From contig OY756958.1 of assembly GCA_963580455.1 (NCBI GenBank), positions 21,960,501-22,024,500 of the forward strand: a stretch of DNA of 64,000 nt, read 5' to 3'. The position numbers and the translations under genes were made by a program. Under the pieces are notes generated by a model, which worked only from the letters and a program-made list of their open reading frames with translations, was not told the DNA's origin and did no database searches. This document shows positions 26,601 through 41,600 of the stretch, piece after piece (position 1 is the first letter of the stretch; each line of letters opens with the position of its first letter). This DNA comes from Euonymus europaeus. Lineage: Eukaryota; Streptophyta; Magnoliopsida; Celastrales; Celastraceae.

Positions 26601-29600
26601 AAAAGAGTGGCTGTGCTTCTTAGAATTTGGGAATAGAAGTGAGGCTGAAGAATCTTCTTTAGAGTTTGCCATGTATGACTTGAGTATGATAAATACCCGG
26701 GTTATGAAGAGAGAATCAGATTCATTTACCTTTAGGAATGGGTATAACTTTAGTAAGTCAAATTTCATTCTTACATGAGGGATAGATAAAAGACTTTGTA
26801 AGGAATGTACAATGATTCCGCGGGAGAGTGTAGTGGTTGACATATGCTTTAAGAAATGGCCTAGAAGCAATAGAAGAGCCAAGAGTGTACAATTTGGTGG
26901 TGAAAATTAAAAGGGGATAAATATATGGCTTTTAGGGAGAAATTACTTAAGAATGCAAATTGGGGTTTAGTTGGGGAATCAAACCTCATGTGGGAAGTGA
27001 TGGCTCCTTCTATTAAACAAGTAGCAAGTAGCAAAAGAGGTACTTGGTAAGTTGAAAGGTCCTATACCTAAATACAAAGAAACATGGTGGTAGAATGTGG
27101 ATGTTAAAAAAAAATTAGGATTAAGAGAGTGTGTTATAGGAAATTACATAATGGTAGGGACAGGGATAGTTATGAAACTACTAAGAGAGCGTTTGGTTTG
27201 TGTTTCACTTTTCAGAGTTATTTTCAGTGTTGTATTTTGAGGGTATGTTTTTAGAATATTGAAAATGCGTTTGGCTTACTTATTCTGAAAAATTGTTTTT
27301 GAAAAACTGAAAAATGCATTTGGTTTGGAGTTTTTGATCAATTGTTTATGACAATTTATTTTTTGAATTTTATTATGCATTTGCCCACATAATAAAATTG
27401 ATGTTATGTATCAATGAAAATATATTCTAATTAAATGAACAATCTGATTTAAAATTCAACATACAATATTAAAATGCCAATTCTAAGATTGATGCACTCC
27501 ACAGCACTGTGTTAGTATATCTTTGACCAGTAATGATTCACTAACATTGCTTCACTCCAAAGTCAAAACCGATCAACAAAATTTGGATATGAGAACATAA
27601 GAATAGAAATCGTACCTGAGATCCAGCTGTTCGCACAGATCAAGAATCGTCGAACGCTACTGCTTACTGGTGAGACATGGTGATGAAGTAGAGGCGATGG
27701 AGAAGAAAGAAAATCGAAGTTGAAAGGAGAGAGAGATGAAAGACAAAAGGAAATCGAAGCTAGAAGGGGAGATACAGACGAAAGACGAAAGGACCTCGAA
27801 GCTAAAAGAAGAAGGAGACGGAGATTTACGTATATGAACCGACTTTTAAGTGTTTTGAGTTTTCCGTGTTTTGGGTGAAAATACCAAAAACTTCAAAATC
27901 ATTTTTTCACTTTTACCTTATAGATTTTCAGTTGTTTTCAAAAATGCATTTTCAAAAACACCTAACCAAGCAAGTTTTGCATTTTTATCAAAACAAAACT
28001 CAAAATACACTCAAAACAGCAAAGCAAACACCCTCTGAGTAGCCAAGTAGAAGCTAAGAAGGTTATAGGGGAGACCACAAAACATATAAAGTTATATACA
28101 CAATGGATACGAATTTATTTATAGTCTAGCTAAAACATGAGATAGGAAAAGGGACCTAAATCATGTAAAATGTATCCAAGATATAAATTATAGAGTTTTG
28201 GTGAAGGATGCGGAAATTAACAAGAGGCGGAGAAGACGCTTAAATGAGCTGCTTATTGGTGGCCACGAGGGAAACATCGAAGACTTCCATCATATATCTC
28301 CAAAGAATAGAGATTCTTGATATATATATATGTCATGGTAAGGTGACTGAAGGGAAGGAAGACTTGAGGAGAATGAAGTGTGGAAATGCGTATGGGATAT
28401 AGGTATAGTAAGACTCAATCAACTATTTAATCAAATTATTAAGACCCATGGGTTGTCTGATGAATGAAAGAGAAGCACTATAGTACCTATATACAAAGCA
28501 CAAGTGTGATCGAAAGTTGTAACAATTATGGAGGCATCAAGCTTATGATTGACCATTGTAACTTTAGGGAAGAGTTGTGGAATGGAGATTGAGATCGGAA
28601 TCTACGACATCCGAAAGCCATTTTGGTTTTAAGCTAGGATGATCCACAATGGAATTGATATTTTTATTATGGGGACTTGTAGAAAAATATTGACAAAAGT
28701 TAAAAGACCTCCATTTAGTATTTATAGACTTGGAGAATGCATATTATAGGGTGACTAGAAGAGAGGAGTCGTTATATTACTATGATTAAGGATATGAAAT
28801 GAGATGTTCAAAATTAATTTATCGTATCATGTTAATGTGTAACATTCAGTAAAATTGTATTTGTTCCTAATTTTATTATATAAACTAGCATTTTAAAAAT
28901 ATACCAGAGTATTGGCCTCACACATATGTACATAATTTAAAAAATCTTTGAATCCCATCCTATTACCCTTTTTTATTAAGTCATGGGTTTTGTTTGTAAT
29001 TTTTTTAGTGTGGGGAGGATCGAATCTTGCACCTTTCATTAGAAAATAATAATTGTAATTAACAATTTTTGCTTGCAGGAAATTGGGGCTGTTTAGATTT
29101 TTGTGAAAGATGGTTGTATATGATAGGACAATTGCTTGCATGCTCCATAAATTCAAAATGTGAAGTGCAAATATGTGGGCAGTTTGACAAATGAAAAATT
29201 AAATCTTATATAATTTATTCCTATGCTTTTATATGTCTGGTAGGTTAGGTTCCTTATCCATTTGGAGTATTGAAACTTGTGTCAATCTCTTTTGGGCAGC
29301 TTGAATACTTGCATGGTGTGATGTCTGACAAAGAATACGATGTCATTCTAAATTGTATATACATGAACTTATCTGAAGAGCCAAGGCTTCCTCCTAGTTT
29401 TCGTGGCAGCAAATCTGGCTCAAATGATACAATGCGGCTATTTGTGGATAAGGTCAACATTAATAGCCAAAACCTACTATCGCATACTGTTACAATAGTT
29501 GCAGTTGAGGTCAACTACGTGCTGCTAGAGTTGTGTAATAGCATTCATGAGGAGCTGCCCTTAGCTTATATTGCTGTGAGTACTTTACCCATTTATTTAG

Positions 29601-32600
29601 ATACATAAAAATGATAAGCTAATATATATATATATATATGTATGTATGTATGTATGTATGCTGTTTTTTTTGAATACTTTAATATGTGCGCTCACCTTGC
29701 TTCTTTCTTTTCTTCTTTTTTTTGCTTGCACAGCTGGAAGGTCTCTGGGTATCATATAGGATGACTTCATTGTCTGAGACAGATCTTTATGTGACCATTC
29801 CTAGATTTTCTATCATGGACAGCCGCCCTGATACTAAACATGAAATGCGCCTGATGCTAGGTTCATCAAATGATGCTTCCAGGCAAGTGTCTGGTGGAAA
29901 AATTCCATCTTCCATAAGTGATGGCAGCTTTAAGAGAAAAAACATGGAGGTGGTTCTTGATATGGATATTCCAACTCCAACAATGTTCTTGATGGATTAC
30001 CGATGTCGAGTGTCTTCAAAATCTTGTGTACTTCGAGTTCAACATCCTCGGGTCCTTGTTGTGCCTGATTTCCTTCTTGCTGTTGGTGACTTTTTTGTGC
30101 CAGCTCTTCGAGCAATTACTGGCAGGGAAGAATCAATGGATCCCGAGAATGATCCTATAAGTAGAAACAACAGCATAGTACTCTCTGAACCTGTCTACAA
30201 GCAAACTGAAGATGTGGTACACTTATCTCCAAATAGACAGTTAGTAGCAGATGCTGTGGGAATTGATGAATATGTCTATGATGGTTGTGGAAAAGTTCTC
30301 CGTTTAAGCAAAGAAAGCATTTTGAAGGAAACTCATTCGGCGAGATCCCTTGCAATTATTGTTATTGGACTTGGGAAGAGGCTTCGGTTTGCTAATGTCA
30401 AAATTGAGGTATGCAAGCCCACCTTTCATGGTTAAGTTCAAAATTTCTTAATAGGTAGTCTCCTATCTCGGATTTTGATTATGCGTTTTATTTTATCTTT
30501 TGGTGATGCAAAGGATATGCACTAAATAAATAAGATTTACTGAATGTGATAAAATCTGTTAAAAAAACATTTAATATGCATTTTTGCTTTGTTTGCTCGA
30601 CTTTGGAAGTTTGTAGAACTCCTTTGTTTTACTTATTCACAATAGGGCAGGGCTATGCTGGGATGGAGTGATGACATTTTTTCAGCTACTCCAAAATATT
30701 TATTTAAGCATAATTTCTTGATGGAGAATTTCCCCTTGTTTATATAACTTGAATGGAAAGCGCTTGGGACCATCTCTCTTTCTTTCTCTCTTTTTTTCCT
30801 TTTCCCTAAGGTTAATATATTTGTAAGTAAAATCAGATTATATGGATCACAAAAGAGAAGCTCTAATTTGTTGGTGTTTTATCTCCATTGTCTTTATCAC
30901 TAATTCGCATGCTGATACTAGCTTTTCTTCTGGTTGGATTTTTATTTTCATTTATCAGAATGGATCTCTTTTAAGGAAATATGTGTACTTGAGTAATGAT
31001 AGCAGCTACTCAGTCTCTGCAGAAGATGGCGTTGAAATTTCATTGCTCGACAATACCCCATTTAATCGTGACAATAAGATTCAGGACTACATGTCTGAAT
31101 CAACAGAATTTTTCAATACTTCAGATCCTCAAAGTGATTCAAATTTCATGCAAAGTTTTACTTTTGAAGCACAGGTATGCAGTATTTGCGTTAAGTTTGA
31201 CCAATCAATTAATGTTGTCATTTTGATGCTCTCAAATTTTTTGCCACTTTGCATCCCACTGGAGACTGGATCAGCGGAAATTACTGAGATCGCTCATGCT
31301 TTTTCAATTTTTAACTTTCTATTTACAGATGGCCCAGTCCTATTTTTTAGAGACATGACATATTCTAAACATTATCCTGTGTTTTTATTTTTTGAAGATT
31401 CAGTAATTTTTTATTGTAACCAAATTTCTGGGCTCAATTCTATCTTAATTTTTTTTTTTAAATTGAGTGAAGGCATTGCTGGAATCAATCCAAATGAAGT
31501 TATGCTGATTTCTGAAAGAAAGTTGTGTATTAGTCATCTTTACAGAAAGAGAGTTTATATGTCTACTTTTGTCCCCATTTTGTTGGTGGTAATAGTATAT
31601 GGAGATTCATTAATTTCTTTGGATGACACTTAAATAGTGGTCCCTATATTTTTCCTCTGAAATATCATGTTCTCAGTTATGATTCTAGCAAGTACTTCTG
31701 CCCCTTCATTTTGTGGTAGTACTCTTTTTTATCTTCATTTTGTTGATCCTCTTATGAGCTTATAATTATTTATTGTCTCTGGTTTTAGGTTGTTTCTCCA
31801 GATTTCACCTTTTATGACAGTACAAAATCTTCTCTGGATAACTTCTCTAATGGTGAAAAGCTTTTGCGGGCAAAAATGGATCTAAGCTTCATGTAAGTAT
31901 GAAAAGTTTGTTTTTGTGCAATTGTCTTGTAATATGTCAGTTCTCTTGTTGCTTTTGTTTCTGTACATTAATGAGGTAGCAATTACTTAGCAGAGGAAAT
32001 TGTTTGTGAAATTTGTGCATGCACATTGCATTGTTTGCGTTGTGTATTATGCATCGTGTGACTCCTCTTCTCTTCTCTCTCTCTCCATCAATTTTGTCAA
32101 GTGGGCATCAAAGAGTAACGATAACGCTGAAAGGTTTCTTTCTGCATGTTTCACTTAAGAACCTTTTTCCAGTGCTTAAAAGTTAGCAGGGGCATTGTTA
32201 GACATCTCAATTTACTTGATCAATGATGAGGGAACCAACTTGTATGTGTCCCAAAATTATTATCCAAATTGAATTGTGGTTCCTTTTTTTGAGTAGGTTT
32301 GCGTCAAAAGGAAATGATACCTGGATTCGAGCCCTGTTGAAGGATCTTAATGTCGAGGCGGGTTCTGGTCTTATCATTCTTGATCCAGTGGATCTCTCTG
32401 GAGGATATACTTCTGTCAAGGAGAAAACAAATCTCTCTCTCATATCATCCGATGTGTACATCCATCTTTCCCTGGCTTCCATTTCTCTTTTGCTGAACCT
32501 GTTGAATCAGGCAGATGCAGCTTTACGATTTGGAAATGCCATTCCATTGTCTCCTTGTACGAATTTTGATCGACTTTGGGTGTCCCCAAAAGGTTATACT

Positions 32601-35600
32601 ACCCTAACTTGACTTGTATTATAATTTGTACCTGTGCATGCTTTTTATGCCATTATTATGTTGTTTTTTTTTTATAACTATTGACTGTGTTATGTATTAT
32701 TCTCCTTATTTCTCGGTGGGTGGTTTTCTGAGAAATATTTCACTAATCTGTGTTATCTAAACAACGTTTCCTCGAGTATCTTGCAGAAAACGGATCTGGC
32801 AACCACCTCACATTTTGGAGGCCTCAAGCTCCATCAAATTATGTCATACTGGGAGATTGTGTGACATCAAGGTAAACTCTTGTAGGGTACTGGGGTTTGA
32901 AACAATGATCTTCTTCTTCCTTTTGATGGAGTGACATTAAATGTGGATCCCAGATTACAAACATTGGCCTAAACCTGACATCTTCTGTTTTTTTATTGAT
33001 GTTTGATGGCTTGATATGTATGATTTTATTTCTCTTAATTTTGGTTTGCTTTAATTTGTCCCAGGCCAATTCCTCCTTCACAGGCAGTAATGGCTGTGAG
33101 CAATATGTATGGACGTGTGCGAAAGCCTACTGGTTTCAATCTCATTGGCTTATTCAGTAGTATTCAAGGACATAAAGAAAAAGGAGACCATTCTGATACC
33201 GATTGTTCTATTTGGATGCCTGTTGCTCCGCCAGGATATGCCGCACTTGGCTGTGTCGCAAATGTAGGAAAGCAACCTCCACCAAATCATATTGTTTACT
33301 GTCTACGTGCTGACCTAGTATCATCAACAACTTATTCAGAATGCATATTTAGTGCCCCGTCAAGTCCTCTGTATAGGTCTGGATTTAGTGTTTGGCGGCT
33401 AGACAATGCCATTGGATCATTTTTCGCTCATTCTACAACTGATTCTCCTCCCAAGGGAACTAGTTGTGACCTTAGTCATCTTCTTCTCTGGAACTCAATC
33501 CGACACCATTCCTTTTCTAAAGAATTTTCTTCAGATTTATCTAACTATGATGATGGAAGTCAGCAAACAGGTAACCAGACTGCAGGTTCATCTGGATGGA
33601 GTATTCTTAGATCAATTTCTAAAGCAACTACTTGTTATATGTCAACTCCCAACTTTGAGAGAATCTGGTGGGACAAGGGCGGTGATCTTCGGAGACCTGT
33701 CTCAATTTGGCGACCTATTACACATGCTGGCTATGCTGTACTAGGAGATTGCATAATAGAAGGGTTAGACTTCTTTACTGTCAATTGTTTCTGTCGTACT
33801 TTTTGTTCATGATATTAAAATTTTGTTAATCTTATCAAAATTTATTATTAGTTCTTAATTTTGAACTCTTTTATATGCTTTCCAGCTTAGAACCACCTGC
33901 TTTGGGCATAATCTTCAAGGCTGATGATCTGGAAATATCTGCAAAGCCTGTGCAGTTCACTAAAGTTGCACAAATTACAGGGAAGGGTTGTGACGAAGTA
34001 TTCTTCTGGTTTCCGATTGCGCCTCCTGGTTATGCTTCTCTAGGATGTGTAGTCTCTAGAACAGATGATGCACCACGTCTAGATTTGTTTTGCTGTCCGA
34101 GGATGGATCTTGTTAACCAGGCTAATATTCATGATGCTCCCATTTCACGATCCTCTAGCTCAAAAGCATCCCAATGCTGGAGCATTTGGAAAGTTGAAAA
34201 TCAGGTTAAAATGACTTTTCAGCCTTTTCTTAAAACGTCCATGATGATTAGCAAATTTATTTCTATAATTTCTGGGATATATGTGGATAACTTTTATATA
34301 ATATCTGTAGTTTTCTTCTTGGAATGTAATAGAGACCCATTGACATTTTAGTTGGGTGGGGGAAATTATAACCTTAATTGCTATTATATATGTTCTTAAA
34401 GGCCTGCACTTTCCTGGCACGAGCTGATCTTAAAAAACCTTCAAGTCGTCTGGGATACACTATTGGTGATTCTGTGAAGCCAAAGACTAGAGAAAACATA
34501 ACTGCTGAGATGAAGATAAGATGCCTCTCTCTTACTGTTGTGGACAACTTATGTGGAATGGTGCGTTTCCCATAGAAGATATGATACCCTAAAACCCAAT
34601 CATGACAGTCACATATTTTTTCACTTTATTTTTAATATGCAAAATCTTGCCCCTTCAGATGACACCATTATTTGATACAACAATCACCAATATCAAGCTT
34701 GCAACACATGGGCGTCTTGAAGCAATGAATGCAGTACTGGTTTCCTCTATTGCAGCATCCACATTCAACACACAGCTAGAAGCATGGGAGCCACTAATAG
34801 AGCCCTTTGATGGAATATTCAAGTAATGTTATTGGTTATTTTTATGTATGCATCTATTATTCAATATCAGTTTCGTCAAGTTCATTGGGCTTTTTTTCCT
34901 CCTCTGTCTTTAATTTTGGTTTTCCAGGTTTGAAACTTATGAAACTAGTGTACATCAACCATCCAGATTCGGAAAGAGAGTCCGTATTGCTGCTACCAGT
35001 ATTCTTAACATTAATGTCAGCGCTGCAAGTCTTGAAACTTTTGTAGAGACCATGCTTTCGTGGAGAAGACAGCTAGAAATTGAGCAGAAAGCAGCGAAAT
35101 TATACGAGGTCAAAGGAGTTCTGAACATTGTTTGTATTTTGTCTTCCTAGTTCATTTGCAATACTTTCAGAACCCTCTTAAATGCCTTAGCAGCTTGCTA
35201 TTTCACAGGGAGGTGGCTCTCGTGGACAAGATGAGGATCCAACCTTTTCTGCATTGGATGAAGATGATTTTCAGACTGTCATAATAGAAAATAGACTTGG
35301 ATGTGATATATATTTGAAAAGAGTGGAAGAGAACTCAGATTCTGTTGACCAGCTTCACAATGGTGACAGTGCATCAATTTGGATTCCTCCTCCTAGATTT
35401 GCAGACAGGTTAAATGTTGCAGATGAATCCAGGGAGCCAAGGTGTTATGTCGTTGTGCAGATAGTTGAAGCTAAGGTCGTGACTGTAGCTGGATCTTGTT
35501 TAGTATATCCTTAGTTCCTTACAATATTCTAGTTGTAACACCTTCTGAAGAAATTACGCATTCTATCTTTGCAGGTTTTGCCTATTATTGATGATGGTAA

Positions 35601-38600
35601 TAGCCATAGTTTCTTCTGTGTTCTGCGCCTTGTATTTGATAGCCAGGGTGTAGATCAGCAAAAACTTTTCCCTCAGAGTGCACGGACGAAATGTGTTAGG
35701 CCTTTAGTTTCAAAAACCGGCGACCTTAATGAAGGCATTGCTAAGTGGAATGAACTTTTCATCTTTGAAGTTCCTCGAAAGGTATGTATATAATTGTATT
35801 AATAGCTTTATCGTGCTCTCTTGTTTCTTGTTAGACATTTTTGAACCTTGGGGGAGCCCACATTACAATTGGGCTTACAAGGCAAGTGGATGGATATCCC
35901 ATTCTTTCTCAAAAGCCATGGCTCATGAGTTGGGTCCATAGCTACTATCTCTACTAATCTTTTTGTATCTATATTTCTTCTATCCATATTTTTGTTTTCT
36001 GCTGACTGCCTGCCAATTTTATTAGCATTTTCTACTTGAATTTTCTCGCACTAGACACTTTCCAGCCAGACCACTTTAGGCAATTTCTATTGTCTTATCT
36101 TCTATCAGAGCTATCTCTATATGAGATTGATTGATTGAGCTTGTTGCTTATCCGATATTTCATTGTGTTACACTTGGCCAATGCTACATTTTCATCTCTT
36201 CATTCATCATTTGGGACTATTAAAGACCCACATTCAGTGAGAGTGAAATTGAGAAATTGAGAAGACAAAAATTAATTTTTTATAAGTTGGTAATGCTACA
36301 GGGTGACCCAAATTTTGGGAACCACTGTAGCTGTTGCCTAAATTAGGTAATATGTAACTAATCTGATGCAGATCTTTTTTTTGACTAGTTCTCTATATTT
36401 AAGAACCATGTTTAGGTAATCTGATGCGGGTTCTTTAACACCTTAAAAAAACTGGGTCAATAGCCCAAAAGAATGGACACTCGTTTTTGGCAGAGTGTTG
36501 GTGTTCAACATGTATCAGACAGACATGCTCGAACACGATTCTGACACGTGTTAGATACGTCAACACGATTTTAAAATAGAAACTCATTTAGTCAATGAAA
36601 TACAAACCCTAAACTCAATTGTTGTTGACCCAAAATAGAAACCCTCGGACGAAATCGTGACTTGCGACTATAGCGCGACAAAGACTCAACGAAATCGATA
36701 CGAAATCCGATGAAATCTTCATTTAGACTCTGTATTTAATGTATCGTTGGTTTGGATTATGTTGATGTTTTAATGTATTGTTTTGGATCTCACACACACA
36801 CATATATATTCAATGTATATGTATCCTACTTTTTTGAAAAATCACATATTCGCTTGTCCATGTCGTGTCATATCTGTGTGTCGTGTTCGTATAGCTCACT
36901 ACTAAATATTTCACCTGGGTCTTCCTCCTACGCCTCTAATCCAACTCATCAGAGTTGTCCTCTCCCGACAACACCTTCTCTGTCAACTTCTCCATGTCCG
37001 TCCCTTCCTCCAATATCGCCCTCGTCTCCTACTCCTGCGGAGTTGTCATCTACCTTTGGTCCTACTTCCAGTACCCGACTGACACTATTTTTAATGAAGG
37101 AGATTCAGTTGCTTGCCTAAGACCGCGGATCAGAGAAGATGTTGTTATCATCTTCAATAAAAACTCGAAGCACCGTCAATTTCACATTCTCACCGTTTAT
37201 ATCATCTTCTGGCTTGTCGTGGGACATCAAGCTTTCTCTCTCTCAGATCACTAATTCAATTGGGTATTTGAAATCACGCAAACACTGTGTGATTTAGCTT
37301 TCGCTTTTGTCTCTTGTAAGGAAGGCTGGTACTATTGCCTTCAATTGAACTTAATTGTTTTGTGTTGTGGTGTTGGGTATAGATTTATTTTTGTGCAGAA
37401 AGACACTCTTGATGTTTAATTTGGAAGCTCTAATGAATTACTCGCTGATGGTGATTAATTGACTTGTTTACTGCTATTCTTCAAAGTGATTACCCATATT
37501 AAATTGACTTGTTACTTACTGAGTCCATGGGAGACAAGTGAAATTGAAAGGATTTTGAAACTTCATGCTGAGTTGGAAGGCTTGGCTCAATAAGTCGCTC
37601 AAACTTGAGATCTCATCTCTTTAGATTTTAGTTCAGATGATGCTGGAGAAGGCGAGGAGTTGGATGATTCGGTGGCAAAAAATATGACACCAACAGACAT
37701 AAAGTCTGGGGAGAAGAAAGAGAAGTGTTGGTCAAATGTATCGATAAAAGTGACAAGGAAAAACTTATTATTTTACTGAAATAGAGAATATGATAATTAA
37801 TATGATGCAGTTTGTGTTAAATAATCTGTAAAATAAGGAACATTGACATTTTTGTTAGTATTTTAGGGAATCTGTTAAGAGAAACTGTTGTCAATGTTCT
37901 TACTTGGTTGCATCTTTTTCATCCATCCATTTTTGCTAACTTTGCAAAAATTATACATTTTAAAGGTAGAAAATTACTTTTGAGTATGCAAGTATAAGAG
38001 TTTCTTTGTTTTTTCTGTTTGTATTTTTTCATAATTATTATGATGATGACTTTTTCGTTTGTTTTTAATAGATTTTCTTTGATTTGTTATTTTGTTGTGT
38101 GGTGATGTGTTCACAGTTATTTAAATTGAAGTTTTCTGTAGTTGTGATGAAGTTAGCTGAGTTAATTATTATTTTTTATATGATTATCGCAGGGCCAGGC
38201 TAAGTTAGAAGTGGAGGTTACAAATCTTTCAGCAAAAGCTGGAAAAGGTATGTGTCATTCTTGGGCCAAGCTCTGTCATAAATATTTTTTTACATGAAGT
38301 CGCATCAATGTAGGTTAATTAGATTTTTCCACCATTGCTTATACTTCTTGGTTTCTTTTTTTTTTTTTTTGATAAAAGAGGACGGTACCTCCAAAATTTT
38401 ATTAATAACCTCGCTTATATGGCAGAAGAATACCGTGGTAACAGAAGGAAACAATTTTTTTTAAAAGCACAAACCACACAAAACAACACAGAACTCTATC
38501 GTGGTTTCTTGATCGTATGCCTATCTAAAGTTAGGAAGTAAACCGTTTTATATTTCAAAGGCATATCATTAAGATCTTAATCCTCAATAACAAATACTGC

Positions 38601-41600
38601 AACTATGGGATTATACTTGGTCAAAAACTATTTGGGGGCCATGGTATGTAAGCAACACTCTCAACTGAACTGTCAACATCCATGTCTTGTAAAGTCCATT
38701 TATGTCTTATAAAGTTCATCCATGTGCTGCAGATATTAAATCTTGTTAGACTATAAACTGTTGACAATTTGCTTTTGCTTATTTCGCTTTTGCTTATTAT
38801 TGAAAATTAAGAAATTTGACTAATTATACTTGAAGTATGCATTTTCTAAAGTTTCTGTGTTTGAAATGCACTACTTAGCGGTCATTTATTTTTGAATGTT
38901 TTGTAATAGCTTTTTATGTAATAAGTGGATCGTTATGTGGTTGTATTGACCAAGGTTTTGAAATCCGGATCAATCATTGAACTTGAAAACTCTTTGGTTC
39001 ATTGTTCAACCAGATTCAACGTAATAAATTATTATATATTTATATTTTATAAGGAGTAATTAAAAATATTTTATACTTTATAATACTTACAATAATATAG
39101 AGATACATCATTAATATGTCTTAATTAGAAAATTAACAAGTAATTTTTATTTTTTTATCGTTTGACTTTTTTTTTAAATGAAGACTTAAGATCCTATGAA
39201 TGGTTGTTACATGAGTGGAATCATATTTATATTGCAACCATTTTTTTTATCATCATCATATGAGCCTTTATTTCAAAAAGCTATGGGTTGACAACATGAA
39301 TCTACGAAAAAATTAAATGAAATTTATTGCAACGTTAATAATTGAAACAAATGTTGTGTGCTTGTGTATTTATCATTTTCTATAAATTTCATATATTTAT
39401 TTTCAACAAATATGTTATTGCTATATTTATTATATAAACAAAGATATATCAAATATATTTTTACACATTTTTGGCAAATACCGTATAGTTAATAAAAATT
39501 TCACTTTTAGCCAAAAAACTTGAGAAATATCATACCTTTAATTATTATTTCACTTTAAGTCAACTAAATTTTTTTTTTTTTTGAGGAATAAGTCAACAAA
39601 CTTGTGTAGCCTTAGTTGAATATAGACTAACTCTTAGTGGGAGGTCATGAGTTCCAACCCAACCGGCCAGTCCGGTCCGGTTTTCACAACCTTGGTATTG
39701 ACAAACATGTTTTTCTGTTCTTTAGTTCTCACTTTTGGAATTTATAATAGTTACAATTGCCATTTTTTAGGAAAAAGCGGTGGCAAAAAAATATTTTACC
39801 AATTTCTGAGAGTTTGGGTGTTAATGTACAGGTGAGGTGGTTGGTGCACTATCTTTTTCTGTTGGACATGGTTCACATATGCTTAAAAAGGTTGCTTCTG
39901 CAAGAATGCTGCACCAGCCATCTGATAATCAGAATTTAGTATCGTATCCACTGAAAAGAAAGGTGAGCCTTTTCAGTATGTCATCAATCTTTGTTGCAAT
40001 TAGTCAATTGCTTCAACACTTTTTTTTGTGATTACCATAGTTAAGGGTACTTCATTGTCGTTGTTGTTTATAGATTCAACATGACTGTGTTGAAGATGTG
40101 CCCGACTCTGGAAGCCTATTAGTTTCTACTTCGTACTTTGAGCGTAACATGATTGCAAACTTCCAAAGAGATACAGTTAGTGAAAATGTTCGTGATAGAG
40201 ATATTGGATTCTGGGTTGGGTTTAGCCAAGATGATAAATGGGAGAGTGTTCGTTCATTGCTTCCATTATCTGTGGTCCCTAAGTCATTACAGAGTGATTA
40301 TATTGCCATGGAAGTTGTCATGAAAAATGGGAGGAAGCATGCGATATTCAGGGGGCTTGCAACAGTACTAAATGATTCAGATATGAAATTGGACATTTCC
40401 ATATGTCATATTTCTTCGATGCAAGGAGTGGAACATAAGAACAATGATTTCACTGGCATATGCCCTGGAGCTTCTATTGTTTTACCCTGGAGATGTACAT
40501 CCAAGGACTCTGATCAGTGTTTACAAATTCGTCCTTTTGTTGATCATTCTGAATCCTCCTATTTGTGGGGTCATGCAGTGTGTGTTGGTTGTGGTGATGC
40601 ATTTGGGAGCGACCAGCCCCTCTCGGATCAAGACTTGTTAACCAGGGAAAATACTTTTAAGCAGAGGAACAAAATTCTTGACTTGACTTTCAAGATGAAT
40701 CAGCTTGAGAAGAAGGATGTTCTTTTTTGTTGTTCACCTAGTGCTGGAAATAAACTATTTTGGCTTAGTGTTAGTGCTGATGCCTCAGTTCTTCATACTG
40801 AACTGAATTCTCCTGTGTATGATTGGACAATATCTGTTAACTCTCCTTTGAAGTTGGAAAATCGACTACCTTGTCAAGCAGAGTTCACAATCTGGGAGAA
40901 AACAAAAGAAGGGAAGTGCATTGAACGACAGCATGGTGTAATTTCTTCTCGCAAGTGTGTTCATATATATTTAGTAGATATCTGCAGACCTATATACCTA
41001 ACACTGTTCTGTCAAGGGGGGTGGGTTCTGGAAAAGGTAACAAGTTTATGCTTGACTTATTATAATCTAATCTTCTTTGTGAATATTAAATTTGAGATGC
41101 ATTATTTTCATTGACAGGATCCTGTCCTTATTTTGGATCTGTCATCTGATACCCATAACTCATCATTTTGGATGGTCCACCAGCAAAGTAAAAGGTTTGT
41201 GATTCGGTTTTTGTTAATTACTTTATTGGTGAGGCTGCATATTTTTTGGTGTTATTTCTATTTACTTCCAAACCAGAAAGAAAGAGAACAAAAATGTATA
41301 GTAAAGGCAGTAAGATACCACAAAGAGAAATAGAAGTTTTTGCAATTTAGCTACTGTACTTAATTTGGTTTTTTATTTTTTTATTGTTATGTGCTCTCAT
41401 TTGCGTAGTGTTGCAGTTATGTATATTTTTATTATTGATTCATTTTACTTTTGATTTCGATGTTATTTGGAATTGGTAATTCATGTAATAATGGTTATTT
41501 GATCATAAACTACATTTTCTAACATTCAAAAAAAGAAACATTTTTTGAGATGGTTTCCATGGTTGGATAATTTTCTGTATGGTTGATTTATACTAGATGA

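Noticed and set aside
30842..31633. 263-codon open frame on the plus strand
   Set aside because: It is intron 34 sequence running through VPS13 exon 35 (30959-31174) and on into intron 35; only the exon part is conserved.
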